From Polytrichum commune (taxonomy: Eukaryota > Streptophyta > Polytrichopsida > Polytrichales > Polytrichaceae), in NCBI GenBank assembly GCA_950295325.1, contig OX485804.1, positions 12,898,001-12,962,000 of the forward strand: 64,000 nucleotides of DNA. The letters run 5' to 3'. Shown in pieces: positions 45,117-56,763 of this stretch. The position numbers and the translations under genes were made by a program. Numbering within the stretch: position 1 is the stretch's first letter; each line of letters opens with the position of its first letter. The notes under the pieces are model-generated. The model was not told the DNA's origin and did not search any database. It worked only from the letters and a program-made list of their open reading frames with translations.

Positions 45117-46478
45117 TTCCATGTCACCACCACATGACATGGCTTGTGACGTGGACCTGATTTATAATAAACAAATATCTGGAAAAAAAACTTGTTGCAA
45201 AATTAGAACGTGATTCATTAGCACTAGTATCTCACCCTCATGTCAAAAATATATTTTAAAAAATGGGAGTTTTAAATACAAAAAATTTAAGAAGCCCTAA
45301 GGGATCCATGACAATGTGACAAAAGTAAAGTATCACTCCTAGGTAATGTAATGGCTCAAGTGCAAACTTGTGATTATACTACTACAAAGGTGAAGTCCTC
45401 GTGAAGAAGGTCCCTTTGTTATATGTGAACACACAACCACACGCATTTCATTACTCAAGCGTCTAATAAGTGTTGTGGTGATTGGCCTAGGTGACCACCT
45501 TCCAATCTCAAGCATCTAAGTGTTGTGATGCTTGATGACCTACTTGGTGATCACCTTCCATCGTCAAGCATCTAATTAAGTTAAATTGGTGACTATCCAC
45601 TTGGGGATCATTTTTTTTTCTGCTCTCAAAGGATAAATACCCACATGTCAGTTCTAGTGCACTTACAAGTGGTGTTTCCTCCCCATGGTTCACATCAATC
45701 ATTACATAAATGACAACCACAAAGAGATGTACTTCTTTCTCCACTTCTATTGCCTGCATTTTCACCCCATTTTAACCCATAATCGCCTACCCGTTGGCCA
45801 CCCTGAAATGATCTTGGAAGCCCCACTGTGAATTTCAAGACTTTGCCAATTGTTATGCCAAATCCGAAGAGTTTATACCCAATCCAATTCTATAAATGTT
45901 TAGATAAATTTTGCTTACTGAAACCCTTAAGAAACACTCTCAAATGGGATGATTACGTCCTCCTAGGCATCTAGGGGTTAAGGTGAACCCTTATTGATTA
46001 ATGCATCTTGTTATAGCACAAAATATTTCAGACTGAATGTGAGAAATATATTGAGAATATTCCATGGAATACTGTCAGTCCCACATAACACTATTATAAT
46101 GGGACTAGAGAATAGGTTGACTCTTTAACCATGTGAATTACTTTGGGTCAAAACTAGATCACAAAAAACTTATAACTTTGCTTCTTCATCCCTATAACAA
46201 TCACAATAAAGAAAATCATGTGTTTTGTTACTGTGGTCAAAATTATTCTTACTAAAGTGTGGATGTCGATAAATTAGCACGGGTCAACCTAATCGCACAC
46301 ATCAGTGTAGCGATGTCATTTGATGAGTTCATGTCATGATCTCATTCATGCCACCAATGAAAACTGCACCACAACGACATATTTTGAGCCATAGAAAAAC
46401 ATACCAACATGTGTAGAAATGGTGGTAAAAATAATATACGTTGGAATGAATCATGTGGTGGGTTCCTTCAAGTACTTA
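45117..46478. other. intergenic DNA
   Basis: About 1.4 kb with no supported gene. The sequence upstream of the tRNA 5' end is AT-rich. A single arm of the foldback element lies near 46030-46105. Around 45470-45580 a segment of about 60 bp ('caagcatctaa...gtgat') is repeated in tandem. Confidence 0.45.
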
Positions 46479-46860
46479 GGGCATGTTTACACGAAAGCGT
46501 TAGGCCATGACTCTTGAGATACCTTGAATTCTCATTGGTTAAGAGTGTCACGGCCCCCGCTTTAGGTTTACATGAGGGTAGGTGTGGGCCACACATCTTC
46601 ATTGGATGAAAAGTCTACATGGAATCTCATATGGCAAGTATGGATAATGTTGGACGGGATTGTAGGGAAATTTTCCAAGATGGCTCTTGAAGGTAGGCCC
46701 ACATGAATTTGCAACGGGAATTTGGGTTTACACTGAGGGTTTGTGCCCTCCAAAAGACTTTGGGCTACAGTCCATGGACTTCTCTATGGTCTCATCCAAA
46801 ATACAGGGTACCATCATCATTTGAGAGCCATGGCCCAATGCCTTTGGTGTAAGCATGCCC
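46479..46860. mobile_element. Tourist-like (PIF/Harbinger) MITE, 382 bp
   Basis: Termini GGGCATGTTTACACGAAAGC (left) and the inverted GGGCATGCTTACACCAAAGG (right) are flanked by TTA on both sides (46476-46478 and 46861-46863). The trinucleotide TTA/TAA target and the GGGC-type ends are typical of PIF/Harbinger MITEs. It has no coding capacity. Confidence 0.85.
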
Positions 46861-46904
46861 TTAAATGTATATGACCCCTTGTGGAAATGCGATCGATTTG
46901 GAGT

Positions 46905-47310
46905 AGGCTCCTTTGCATCATTTGTGGAACACGACCCAACTGCACGGAGGACGACATTTTCTCTATTGGCTTAAGGTATGTGGGTGTCATTGAGTGTGTT
47001 CTTCATGTTCTCCAACTTCTAACGAAATCGTAAATTTACATGATGAAACTTGTGTTGCATTAGCTACTCTAAGATGAAGCACCATCAATAAATCAACTTG
47101 AAAATCATACTTCTCCTTATTTATGGTTATAGGAAGTGTGTATTAATTGATTCCTTAACTACAATACATAGGTTCTCCCAATTGAGTTCACACTATTGAG
47201 TATGAAGTAGTTAATATATGTAAAGTTGTAATAAAATATCTTTTAAACATGATGCATCAATATGGTGTTTTTTCTTTGATCCTCACCTAACCACACACCA
47301 ACCAAAGTAA
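46905..47310 (-). repeat. dispersed repeat family A, inverted copy
   Basis: On the minus strand it follows the family A order: 'ggttaggtgaggatcaaag', 'aaggaatcaattaataca', 'ttgatttattgatggtgc', 'gttagaagttggagaacatg'. It is moderately diverged from the copies at 362, 3603 and 40490. Confidence 0.6.
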
Positions 47311-47319
47311 GGTGCCTGA

Positions 47320-47640
47320 TTATGGGTGGGTTTCCATGTAGGCCACTCACCCACCAAATTTTAGTGGGAATAAGAACAAACCTACCCAAATGCAGATGGT
47401 GTTTGGTGGCGCAGGGTTCGTACGTACCAACTAGATACTCTAACCTTCTCAAATCCGGGCCCACTTACCAACCTCCTCCTCCTCCTAAAACCAGTCTTCA
47501 ATCCCTCGGTGATCAACACTTGTAAGTTAAAAAGTGCTTTGGTGGGCACATGGAAGTCTAGTGACCTATGTCCATGGCCTACCAGATTGTGATTGGTTGG
47601 CAACTTGTGCTTATCTACATGAGAACACCCCAACCCAATA
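47320..47640 (+). repeat. dispersed repeat family C
   Basis: It is similar to 58190-58450 on the same strand and in part to 57490-57790 on the opposite strand. Shared blocks are 'cctcctcctcct', 'gtgctttggtgggc/gtgctttagtgagc' and 'tctacatgagaacac'. No coding is supported; the frames here are repeat-derived. Confidence 0.55.
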
Positions 47641-48177
47641 CACCGTTTATGGTATTTAGTGTCACGTGCGCTATTTGCAGAGGGCCTAAACTAGATGCCT
47701 AGAGGCCACAAAATTGTCACGCCCACTAATCGCCAATATGATTCCATTCATCAACATAAGTGACTTCTTTAAGTGAAAAATATCTACATTATGACATATA
47801 GAGTAGCACATTGGGATACGTTGGATGATAGTCTCACATTTTAGCATACAAGGGGAAGATTAATTTGAGCGTGCTAATGGCAAGTGTCATATGTTTACAT
47901 TTTAGTACTCAAGAGGAAGATATTCCAGAGCATACTATTGGCAAGTGTCATTTGTATACACTCTTAGTCAACTTGCACACCATTGTGTAACATAGGCATG
48001 CATGGCACAACTACATTGAACATGCTCACACCAAGATATTAGTAAGCGCACTTGAATGTGAAGAGACATGAGGTGACGATTATGATGAAATTGTTAATCA
48101 TCGATGTAACCTAACACACGCCTCAAATAGGGTAAATGACATTACTATGCACGTGACACTAAGTACCATAAACGGTG
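47641..48177. mobile_element. MITE with CACCGTTTATGGTA termini (family D)
   Basis: The left end CACCGTTTATGGTATTTAG is the inverted match of the right end (CACCGTTTATGGTACTTAG on the minus strand), continuing with 'TGTCACGTGC' on both sides. It is about 537 bp long with no coding. Related elements are at 58925-59668 and from 63727 past the window end. Confidence 0.8.
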
Positions 48178-48386
48178 TGGGCAACAACCTACATGCAAAT
48201 TCACCCTAAGAAAAGTAACTGAATAACATCTGCATACCTTAATGCTGGTCAAAATCAGTCATGGGGCGGGAAATCGGCAACTCCTCGTCTTGGGCACTGT
48301 TAATCAAGCGAGTCTGCGATTTGCAGCGAATTGAGAGTGGAAAACCGATCAGGAAACACCAAGGAGGATAACCCAAAAATTAGAAA

Positions 48387-48488
48387 AAAAATTGGACCAT
48401 TTCTCGATTTGTGCGTGTCATCCTTGCGCAGGGGCCATGCTAATCTTCTCTGTATCGTTCCAATTTCATCAGATGTATCCGAAAAGAC
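48387..48488 (-). ncRNA. U6 spliceosomal snRNA, copy 1
   Basis: On the minus strand, from GTC at 48488 to the T run at 48391-48384. It contains the invariant U6 core with ACAGAGAAGATTAGCATGGC and the intramolecular stem region, identical to the plant U6 core, and ends GGTCCAATTTTTTTT. The 5' stem loop is weakened (GTCTTTTCGGATAC, one mismatch), so this copy may be slightly degraded. U6 pairs with U4 and U2 and forms the catalytic centre of the spliceosome. It is transcribed by Pol III. Confidence 0.9.
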
Positions 48489-48507
48489 AATTCTTGAGCG
48501 TGATTCT

Positions 48508-48553
48508 CCATACATATTGTCTCTTCTCCGTAAACTTCCAATCCATATGGGGT
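48508..48553 (-). promoter_or_regulatory. promoter of U6 copy 1
   Basis: A TATA-like element (TATGTATGG) lies about 21-30 bp upstream. A block CCCATATGGATTGGA lies about 50-65 bp upstream and is identical in copy 2. The spacing of about 20-25 bp between them fits a Pol III type plant U snRNA promoter. Confidence 0.65.
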
Positions 48554-50071
48554 CAAACACAGACATATCTTCAGTCATAATCTCTTTCCGCTTCTGTAGC
48601 CCTCCCACCGGTCTGGATGAACTTTGGGACACCGGTGACACCTGATTGCTGCTTCTGACAAACTCTGGCTAAAAGATATCGCCGAGTGTTAGCCTAATAT
48701 CTCAAATCCATTTCATATCTGACATGATCACATAACCTACAACTTGATCATCCACACCCAACCAGTCCATGGAGATCTCCTCGACGGTCACGTCAACTCT
48801 TATTTTCTGGAACGCAGACTAAAAGATCCACACTCTTCGTGCACAGAAAAACACTCCCAGAGCAAGTATCGCATGCCCATTCTGCACGCCACCAGAAATT
48901 AGGTTTGGTGCTCTCAAAGGAGGCCGTTCTCGCTAATGAGTGCAGCTCTTTCCACTTCACGGGAAAGGAATCAGATTACCTCCACCTCAAGCACACTCTC
49001 AACTATGAATGTGCACCACAACGGAAAATCATCATTGCTTACCGCACCTTGACTTCATAGACTTGTCTAGTGTATGTTGCTTTTGGTCTTATAGTGTAGT
49101 CGACAATGAGGCACGTACAGTTTGTGTTGGAGTGTCCCTTATAACTTCTAAGAGATGAGTTCCCTTCACTATTTGAGAATGTAGTGCTACGGAATCTCAA
49201 GCCTTTCTTTGCGATTAGACCATCCAGTTCATATTAACTTCTATCTCACTGAGGCTCCTGCACTCCGGTACTCTAGGGAATTAACTTGTTTGACACCTGC
49301 ATCTTGGTGTACAGTTTAGTCCCATAAGCCTTTTCGCTTCGCGGACTTTGAAATCAATTTCCCGTCCTTTCATGAATATCTCGTTACATCAATGCAACTG
49401 AAAGGCAAAGTTTGGGTACTAATTATCAGATATAGAGCGTCTCAGAGTGTCTGATTTTGCCACTTGATAAAAAGCCACAATTTCAGTACTATCATGTTGG
49501 ATTAGGTCATTGTGGCTTTAGTAGATTCTCTCTTTGAAGCAAAAAACTAGGGGAGTCCATGTCTACAGAAGAATCGGTGAGCTGATTGATTAGGAGATAT
49601 CTGTGAAACGATGCTTGGAATAAATATTCAAATACATAGAGCCCTCTGAGGACTTCAGTCTAATTCATAAGGGTGAAGATATTGATCTCTTCATCAAAGA
49701 ATAGAGTAGCGCCGGGGTTAAGTATTGTTGTCCTTATGAAAAAGCTTCAGTGGCGAAAGAAATGAGACTGTGTTGCCAAGAACGTGGAGTTTTTAGTGAC
49801 TCTGTTGGTGATTGTGTGGTTGTAAGAAAAGTCAGATTATGTTGATAGCCGGATAACATCTGGCGTTGGGTTGCAAAAAGATCCGACCAGTTTTAGTGTT
49901 GGCATTGCTACTCAGAGTGAGAAGTATCCATGGCCTGCTGCATTTCAATTCCTTTAATACTAGTGCAATTGGCACGGGACTTTAAAAAACTGCTCTGAAA
50001 AGAGATTAATGCTGGCCATTACATGTGTCCGTGAGTAGGAATTATGTGACAAGAGTGCGACCGAATGTAAA
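48554..50071. other. spacer between U6 units 1 and 2
   Basis: No gene is supported. Parts are homologous to the spacer between units 2 and 3 (for example 49840-49930 with 52240-52350, and 48700-48800 with 50370-50460 and 53215-53300). This shows that the whole unit, not only the U6 gene, was duplicated. Confidence 0.6.
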
Positions 50072-50121
50072 AAAATTTGGACCATTTCTCGATTTGTGCG
50101 TGTCATCCTTGCGCAGGGGCC

Positions 50122-50153
<32 letters not shown>

Positions 50154-50173
50154 TCAGATGTCTCCGAAGAGAC
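50072..50173 (-). ncRNA. U6 spliceosomal snRNA, copy 2 (most intact)
   Basis: 102 nt on the minus strand. The 5' stem loop GTCTC-TTCG-GAGAC is perfect. The ACAGAGA box, AGC triad and internal stem loop are present, and a seven-T terminator (50075-50069) follows. It looks fully functional. The promoter elements are at conventional distances. Confidence 0.93.
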
Positions 50174-50191
50174 AACAACTTGGTCTGCTTT

Positions 50192-50237
50192 CCTATACAT
50201 ATTCTGTCTTCTATCTGATCGTCCAATCCATATGGGC
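50192..50237 (-). promoter_or_regulatory. promoter of U6 copy 2
   Basis: TATA-like ATGTATAGG lies at about -19 to -30. CCCATATGGATTGGA lies at about -49 to -64, the same 15-mer as in copy 1. The flowering-plant upstream sequence element RTCCCACATCG is not seen at this place. Confidence 0.65.
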
Positions 50238-52530
50238 TGAAACACACATAGATATCGTCATTTTATTCCAATGATCTTGGTTACTAAAATTTGCCTTGCT
50301 TTTATGCTCGCAAAAAAATTCCCTTCCAGCGCCCAGGGCCTTCCTGCCTAAGATCCTATGATTTCCCTTTCGTGTCTGACATGTTCACATAACATCCAAC
50401 TTCATCATCCTGAGTCAACCAGCACAAGGAATAGTCCTTCATTATCAATTCTAACTTATCCTTCCTGCAGACTAAGATTCAAATTGACCCGATATCCGGT
50501 GAAATTATCCTAGATTTGAAACCTAGAATAAGTCTCTACAGTGCAGCCATCTACAAACCAAAATTATAGAATTTAAACCTGAAACAGTATTGAGTTTCCT
50601 GATTCCTTTAGATTGAGAGAGGGCCGCGCGAACGCGAGCCCCCGCTGTCACAAATTATGACGTGTATGCCTCCCGTAGGAAGATACTAAGGCTTCCGTGT
50701 CCCAAGTGCAATGGAGACAGTTGCCCTAGGCCATCCACCTTGCTGATCATGGATTCACCCCGCCCAGGTAAGTGATAAGTGCTTCTCCAACCGGCCTTGT
50801 TGTATACCTCTTTCACTTCTTCCGATGTCAAACCATACGGGATATGAACGATCCTCCATTCCTTCCATGGTTCAATCCAATCTTTCTGCAAGCTCATGGT
50901 CACGGAATAGTGTCTGTCCATTCCATCAGACTTCCAGGTCTTGAAGGAGGGATCAAATCAAACAGAGAAAGGAGGACAAAGTCTCAATTCTGTCAGATCT
51001 TGTAGACTCACAAATTTCCAAACTAGGAAGTGTACTCTCATGCTCCTCAGTTTCGAAGGATGTGTGCATATCCAGTTCGGGATTCAGGGGATGATCACCT
51101 TAATATACTGATAACATTCTTCTGTGGGACTTTCGTGATGCAAAAAGTTTCGTGAGCTTGAATATAAGTTGGATCTCAGCAGCTTAGATTTATTGAATGG
51201 AAGCACCTGCTGAGAGGTTACTTCCCATTTTTGTGGAATTGTAACTCTACATAGTGGCGATCTGTTTCATTGGAGGGCCTGGGCACTGACTACCTACTGC
51301 AATCAAAGGACCGACACCCAATGATATAAAAAATTAAAAACATCATTGAGGCCTGGTAGCAAACTCACTCATCATAAGACCACAAAAGCATCATCACATT
51401 ATGAATACTTTTATGAAGACAACCTCATAAATATAAAGTCCTCAACCTTCGTATTGATTGTCGTGCACCGACAGACATAGGTATATTAAATGTTGTCCCT
51501 CACCACCGACAATTAATCATAATGTTGACCTTGTCAGACTCTATTTGGAGCAGCTTTGCGACTTTGGAGGAGTTTATTTAGCTGATGAGTTTCATGTTGT
51601 GTGCTTAACTGACCTCTTCAGATCATGACTGAAGCATGGTTGACGAATGATGAACACTCCAATGACATTATCCGTGCCAAAAGGTAAGAGGGAATAATTG
51701 CAGACGAGCATATAATGTACCTCTCATTCATCCAACAAAAACGTCCTGAATTTGTATCTATCCCAGAGAAGATTACTTTCTCAAATAGTGTGTAGATCCT
51801 CAGACGTTACTTAAGATACTGATCAAGTAGATATGGAACATGCAAAATACATATTGTTAGGCTTCCTGGTGCAGCACTAAATTGTCTTCTGATTTTTAAC
51901 TTCAGTAACTTGACACAATTGGCATCTTGCTCAACTCCTGTCTGTCACACGGAGTGGGTGTTGATTGTCATGGTTTGATGCAAGTGCTGCGCGTCTTGTC
52001 AATCGGAAAGTAATCTCGGCCTTAGGTAGTTACACATCTGCAGTGGACTTCGGACTTAATCATAACTGTCAATAATGTTGAGCTCTTCGTCAAACAATGC
52101 CAATGTTGCCGGTGTTTTGACCCTATAACTTAGATTTCTCCTTGAAGAAAGAGCACTCAGTTGCGAAAGGAATCAGACTGTGTTGACAAGAAGGTAGAGA
52201 TTTTTGTAACTCTATCTGTTGATGATTGTGTGGTTGTGAGATTTACGAATAAATTATGCTGCTAGCCAAATGCTAGAATCTGATGTGGGGGTGCCAAAAG
52301 ATCTGACCACTTTTGATGAACTTTACATTGCATCTCAGACTGAGAACCCACTTCAATGCTCTTCATATACTAGTGCAGTTGGGGCTTCTAAGCTAAGTGG
52401 GTAACTTGGCTTTTGCGACTTGACCTAATCTTCAAGGATTTGACTCTGAACAGCACAAATGCTGGCCCATAAGATGTGTCCATAAGCAGTGTTGTGAGGA
52501 TTATGCGATTTGAGTACGATGGAATGAAGA
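50238..52530. other. spacer between U6 units 2 and 3
   Basis: No gene is supported. A minus-strand frame of 88 codons (50655-50921, 'EEVKEVYNKAGWRSTYHLPGRGE') lies in a stretch of higher GC. It may be a protein fragment, but I do not recognise it. The rest matches the other U6 spacer in parts and is otherwise unique. Confidence 0.5.
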
Positions 52531-52632
52531 AAACAATTTGGGCCAGTTGTGGATTTGTGCATGTCATCCTTGCACAAAGGCCATGTTAATCTTCTGTGTA
52601 TCGTTCCAATTTTATCACACATTTCCAAAGAC
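52531..52632 (-). pseudogene. U6 snRNA pseudogene, copy 3
   Basis: It aligns over the full length with copies 1 and 2 but has many changes: the 5' stem loop is lost (GTCTTTGGAAATG), ACAGAGA has become ACACAGA, AGCATGG has become AACATGG, and the terminal T run is broken (ATTGTTTTC). Its promoter is split by a 478-bp MITE. Confidence 0.9.
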
Positions 52633-52665
52633 AGAAGAATCTGAGCACCCCCTTCCTTATACTTA

Positions 52666-53143
52666 GGAGCGCTTCACACTATGGCCAAAGGTCGAGAGGC
52701 CGTCGATTTCCACCAATCATATTGCAAGAAACCAAGAGTTCGGCCTCCTGACCCTTCACACTAAGGCCAAAGTCCAAAGGCTATCGCAATTTAAAATGCT
52801 TACTTTTTGACGAAGGCGACAGACTCTCGAAGGAAATTTGGGTTGGGCAGGAATGGAAACCCAAACTATGGTCGAGAGGATGTCGGTTCTTTTCAAAAAA
52901 TAAAATAAAATCAATCATTGACAAGATCTTAGCCGTTAGATTGGAGGGGTTGTTTTGGACAAGGAATAAAGTGGGATGCTCCTTTAGGTTTGGCCTTTGG
53001 AGGCTTCACACATTGCCCAACCGAAGGCTCGGATTCCTATATTTTATTGGCCATTTTCAGCCCATTTCTTTGGACTCTCAACAAAGTTTGGCCATTCAAT
53101 CCCGTGGCCCCTCGACTTGGATGGCCATAGTGTGAAGCAACCC
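52666..53143. mobile_element. Harbinger-like MITE inside the U6 copy 3 promoter
   Basis: The termini GGAGCGCTTCACACTATGGCC (left) and GGGTTGCTTCACACTATGG (right, inverted) share GCTTCACACTATGGCC. TTA flanks both sides (52663-52665 and 53144-53146). Removing it restores the U6 promoter spacing seen in copy 2. Confidence 0.85.
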
Positions 53144-53166
53144 TTAATTGCTCTCCCATCTCATTG

Positions 53167-53181
53167 TCCAATACATATTGG
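53167..53181 (-). promoter_or_regulatory. displaced upstream element of U6 copy 3
   Basis: CCAATATGTATTGGA is the counterpart of CCCATATGGATTGGA in copies 1 and 2, now about 536 bp from the start. Its TATA partner (AAGTATAAGG, 52655-52664) stays next to the RNA. Confidence 0.7.
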
Positions 53182-54088
53182 TTGAACACACATATATTAT
53201 AAATACCCTTTTTGTGTAGGACATTGAGATCACATAACATCCAACTTCATCATCATCCACATTCAACCAACACATGGATTACTCCTACAAATTTCATCCT
53301 CCAAAGTAAGTTGATTCACATTGACCCTCCCAATATTGGATGTAAATACTAAAACCAATGTGCACCGGTGACTTGCGATTCTAAATGTAAAAAATGGATT
53401 ACTCTACGACTATTCCATGTTTGGATGGAATAGCCAAAAATATCCCAAACAATCATAAAAATTTGATGAAAATCATCAAGATTTAATAAATGTGTATGCG
53501 TTTAGATAGAATAATGTGTGATCGTCCATATGTGGCTTCGTCACTCCAATGGTTGTAGCCAATTTTCTTTTCTTGAAAACTTAAGAAAGTCCACATTAGC
53601 CTCATCTACCTAAACCATGAACCCCTAACACCCTAAACCCTTAAGCTAAGTCAGACCTCAAGTCGAAGTTGTTAGCTTAGTTTTAAACATTAGCAGGTGT
53701 CAAGGCAAAGGTGATCAAGTAATCATAGTGAATTCACCACACAATTCAAATGATCTACCAACTAATTGTAATTGAAGTTCTCAATTGTTGCATCGTCAAA
53801 ACTTGGGTTTGGTGTGAGATGATTGGAAAAACTCTTGGGAGAGGTGAAGCCCATGGTCCCCACCCTTTCATTTCGTATTCTCAAGAATGTAAGTTAATCC
53901 ACATTAACCGGCAGCTATGATGATATAAGGAAATTGAAATATTCATCATCACCTCGAATCCTCACCACACTCTCATGAAATTGCCTACGATTATGGAGGC
54001 AAGGAAAACTTTTTCTTTTGATCGATTGTAGAGCCTTAAGCCTCGTAAACAAATGCATCAAGTGCTAACACTCATGTTGATGAAGAGC

Positions 54089-54130
<42 letters not shown>

Positions 54131-55126
54131 GTGTTGTGCCACCTATTTAATGATGACATGGTTGCTCATAATTTAGTATTTGGGTGCAACATGGTAAAGT
54201 GAAAAACTCTTGAGCCATGGCTAGGGTTACGTGAAAGTGGTCCAAAATTGTACACTAACTTTGAGTTTTGTGAAGAAAATTTTCCCAAACATTTTAAAAA
54301 CATATTGATCTACAAAGCCATGCAATTTATGTTGACAATAATAATTTCAAGAAAAGTGTACACATTTTAGAAGACAGTGCAAGTGGTGTGCAAGTAGATG
54401 ATGTTGAACAAGTAAGTGTCTGAATTTTGTTTTAAATATGATAAATTTACATTAAAATAATGAATTTCTACAAAGTTTTGTGATGATGCCCTCAATTATA
54501 TAATGAATTCAAGGAATATGGAAGGAAAAAAATCTAACTTCAAAATATTGAAGGTCATGAACTTTATGCCCAATACAAGATTCAATAGTTGCTTCTGAGC
54601 ATCACTTTTAATGATAAGTTTTGAAGATCTCAACATGATGTTCTAATTTTAAGTATTTAACACAACAATAAAGGTCATTTTGGGTAAGAAAAAATCCAAT
54701 CTAAACAACACCTTGCTACTGCTTTAGGACCTTTCACCCAAAAAAAATATGACATTGGTATACAAGAGCACTATTTTGGTCCACTTTACCATGCTTACAC
54801 CCATTTGAAAATTAGTGAAGTTTCTTTTTGGCCTTGGTTTTATATCTCGTCCCTTAAAATTTAATTTGGGCTTCCCAAATTTGTGCAAATACTGTAGCTT
54901 AGGACTATTTGGCCAAACTATGTTGTAGACTTGGACCCAAAACGACCCTTCAAAGACACAATAAAAATATTTAAAAAATCTTCATAAAAATTGGAATATT
55001 TTCTAACACGTCATTTTGCTGTGATATGGGACATGGAAAAAAAATGAACATAAAATCCTAAAGACAATATTAACCCTTAGAGGTTCAAGAGATCCTTTCA
55101 TAGGCCTCAAGACCTCAAAAGGAGAG
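53182..55126. other. AT-rich intergenic region
   Basis: No gene is supported. The first 150 bp still match the flank of U6 units 1 and 2. A (TA)n microsatellite lies at about 54096-54128. The remainder shows neither long frames nor clear inverted repeats. Confidence 0.5.
54096..54128. repeat. (TA)n microsatellite
   Basis: About 16 TA units without interruption. Confidence 0.95.
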
Positions 55127-55300
55127 TGTTGATCTGGGGGGGTGGACTCTTCACACCACGTATGAATGAACATGAGTGTAAGAAGGGATATTATTCGAGG
55201 CATTAGCATACATACTAGTATAAACAAGGGAGAGGTATAAATTCTCTACAATTTTTACATTTAATAAGGCTATTAAGAATCTTGACGTAAAGGCTAGGTG
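55127..55300 (+). repeat. LTR-like fragment 1
   Basis: It starts TGTTGAT after a purine tract (aaaaggagag). The part 55140-55295 is homologous to 60110-60275 ('gagtgtaagaaggg', 'attattcgaggcatta', 'aagggagagg', 'ctattaagaat'). A TATA-like 'agtataaac' precedes. No matching primer site or internal genes were found, so the LTR assignment is tentative. Confidence 0.4.
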
Positions 55301-55965
55301 TCTTCAAGATTTAGAGAAAACATGGACAACATATGTGTTACTTTCATCCAATTCACATTTTCATCCATTATCATCACATAGTAATAGTGTCCTAGGACTA
55401 CCTTGATCATTCTTGTTAGGGTTTTACATTGGGTTTTAGGTTTTTACAAATTGGAGGCTCTTTGAGCGCTCATGGGCTCCCTTGTGTTTTGCTTCTAGAT
55501 TGTGAATAAGTGATTGTGTTTTTGTCTTTGTTTGTTTGATGAAATCATTAAATTATATGCTATGGAAAGAATAAGAAAATGTTCAATGAGTTTCTCATTG
55601 GAAAATGAAAGTCATTTTATATGTATCATATCAACATTTTTACACCACCAAAATAAAATTATGAAAATTATTTATTTATTTCAAAAAACACGCACAAACA
55701 TTCTCATTGTAGTGGTTTGTTATAAAACACATTTTCAAACTCATGATAGACCAAGCAGATTTTAACCTCATCTTTTGTGAAGAGCACATATAAACTATTG
55801 CTACATGTAATTAAGTTAGGCCATAGAGCGTATACTATATCATCATTTGGTGCCTTCAAGAAATTGAGTCATATTTATCTTTTTAGAATTCGATCGCTAA
55901 ATATTGGAATATCAAGAGCTGAGTCCACTGTCGGAATCCCTGTGTTGAAATCTGGTATAAGGGGG
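55301..55965. other. AT-rich intergenic region
   Basis: No supported gene or clear repeat structure. The frames at 55514-55765 and 55777-55977 are low-complexity and unrecognised. Confidence 0.4.
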
Positions 55966-56490
55966 ACACGAGACTGAGAACCCGTCTCCATTACACACGA
56001 GACTGAGAGCCCGTGACCATTACACTTCAAGCACTCTCATGGGTGGGAAAGGCGGAGCTGGTCCAAGTTCGCTTCACACTACGCTTGAGGGACCAACGGA
56101 GTATGTGAATGCAAGATGGATGTAAAGTTTACATGGATTCTTACATGACATCGAATGGATTATGTTTCATGGTCGCTTGGACTATTTTTAAACACCACTT
56201 CTTGGAGGTGGGCCTCACACAAAACTGTTGGGAGACCATGGCACTCCGAACGCTCACAACCGTTGATTTAGTCTATGTTATCATGTGTGAGGATTTGCGT
56301 GAATAAAATTCATTGAAATAGCATTTGGTTGAGGGTCTGGTCACATATGACTTCACACTACACTTGATGGTCCGTGACCACACTACATGATTTTGGAGGT
56401 GTCTTGGGACGGCCTTTGGACACTTTCTTTCGGGTTGTCAAAATTCCGTGGTCACGGCTTTTGGCTCATGTGTGAACTGGCTGTAAGCGA
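55966..56490 (+). repeat. dispersed repeat family B, copy 2
   Basis: Matches 1800-2300 along its length. The first block ('cgagactgagaacccgt' / 'cgagactgagagcccgt') is duplicated locally at 55968 and 55995. Confidence 0.65.
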
Positions 56491-56542
56491 TAACTTACAA
56501 GTGATGCACAACTTAAACAAATTTGGATTATCAAAATCACCA

Positions 56543-56763
56543 CACCGTTTATGGTATTTAGTCTCACTTACTATTTTTGGTGTTACGCAACACTATAACT
56601 TTTTGCTAAGAATATGATTTTTTACCAAGTAAAGTCATTTATGTTGTATAACATCCGTACAACCTATTCAATCTTTGTATGGTAAAAAATGAAACTCATA
56701 GTAACAAGTTATAGCATTACATAATTCCAAATAGTAAGTGACATTGAATGCCATAAACAGTGT
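56543..56763. mobile_element. short MITE with family D-like termini, about 221 bp
   Basis: The left end CACCGTTTATGGTATTTAG is the inverted match of the right end (CACTGTTTATGGCATTCAA on the minus strand). The termini continue inward as 'cttactatttttggtgttac' and its inverted partner. The inner part matches 25975-26198. Confidence 0.8.

Noticed and set aside
50655-50921. 88-codon minus-strand frame in the U6 spacer
   Set aside because: It looks protein-like in places but no domain is recognised and no splice-linked neighbour was found, so it is not called a gene.
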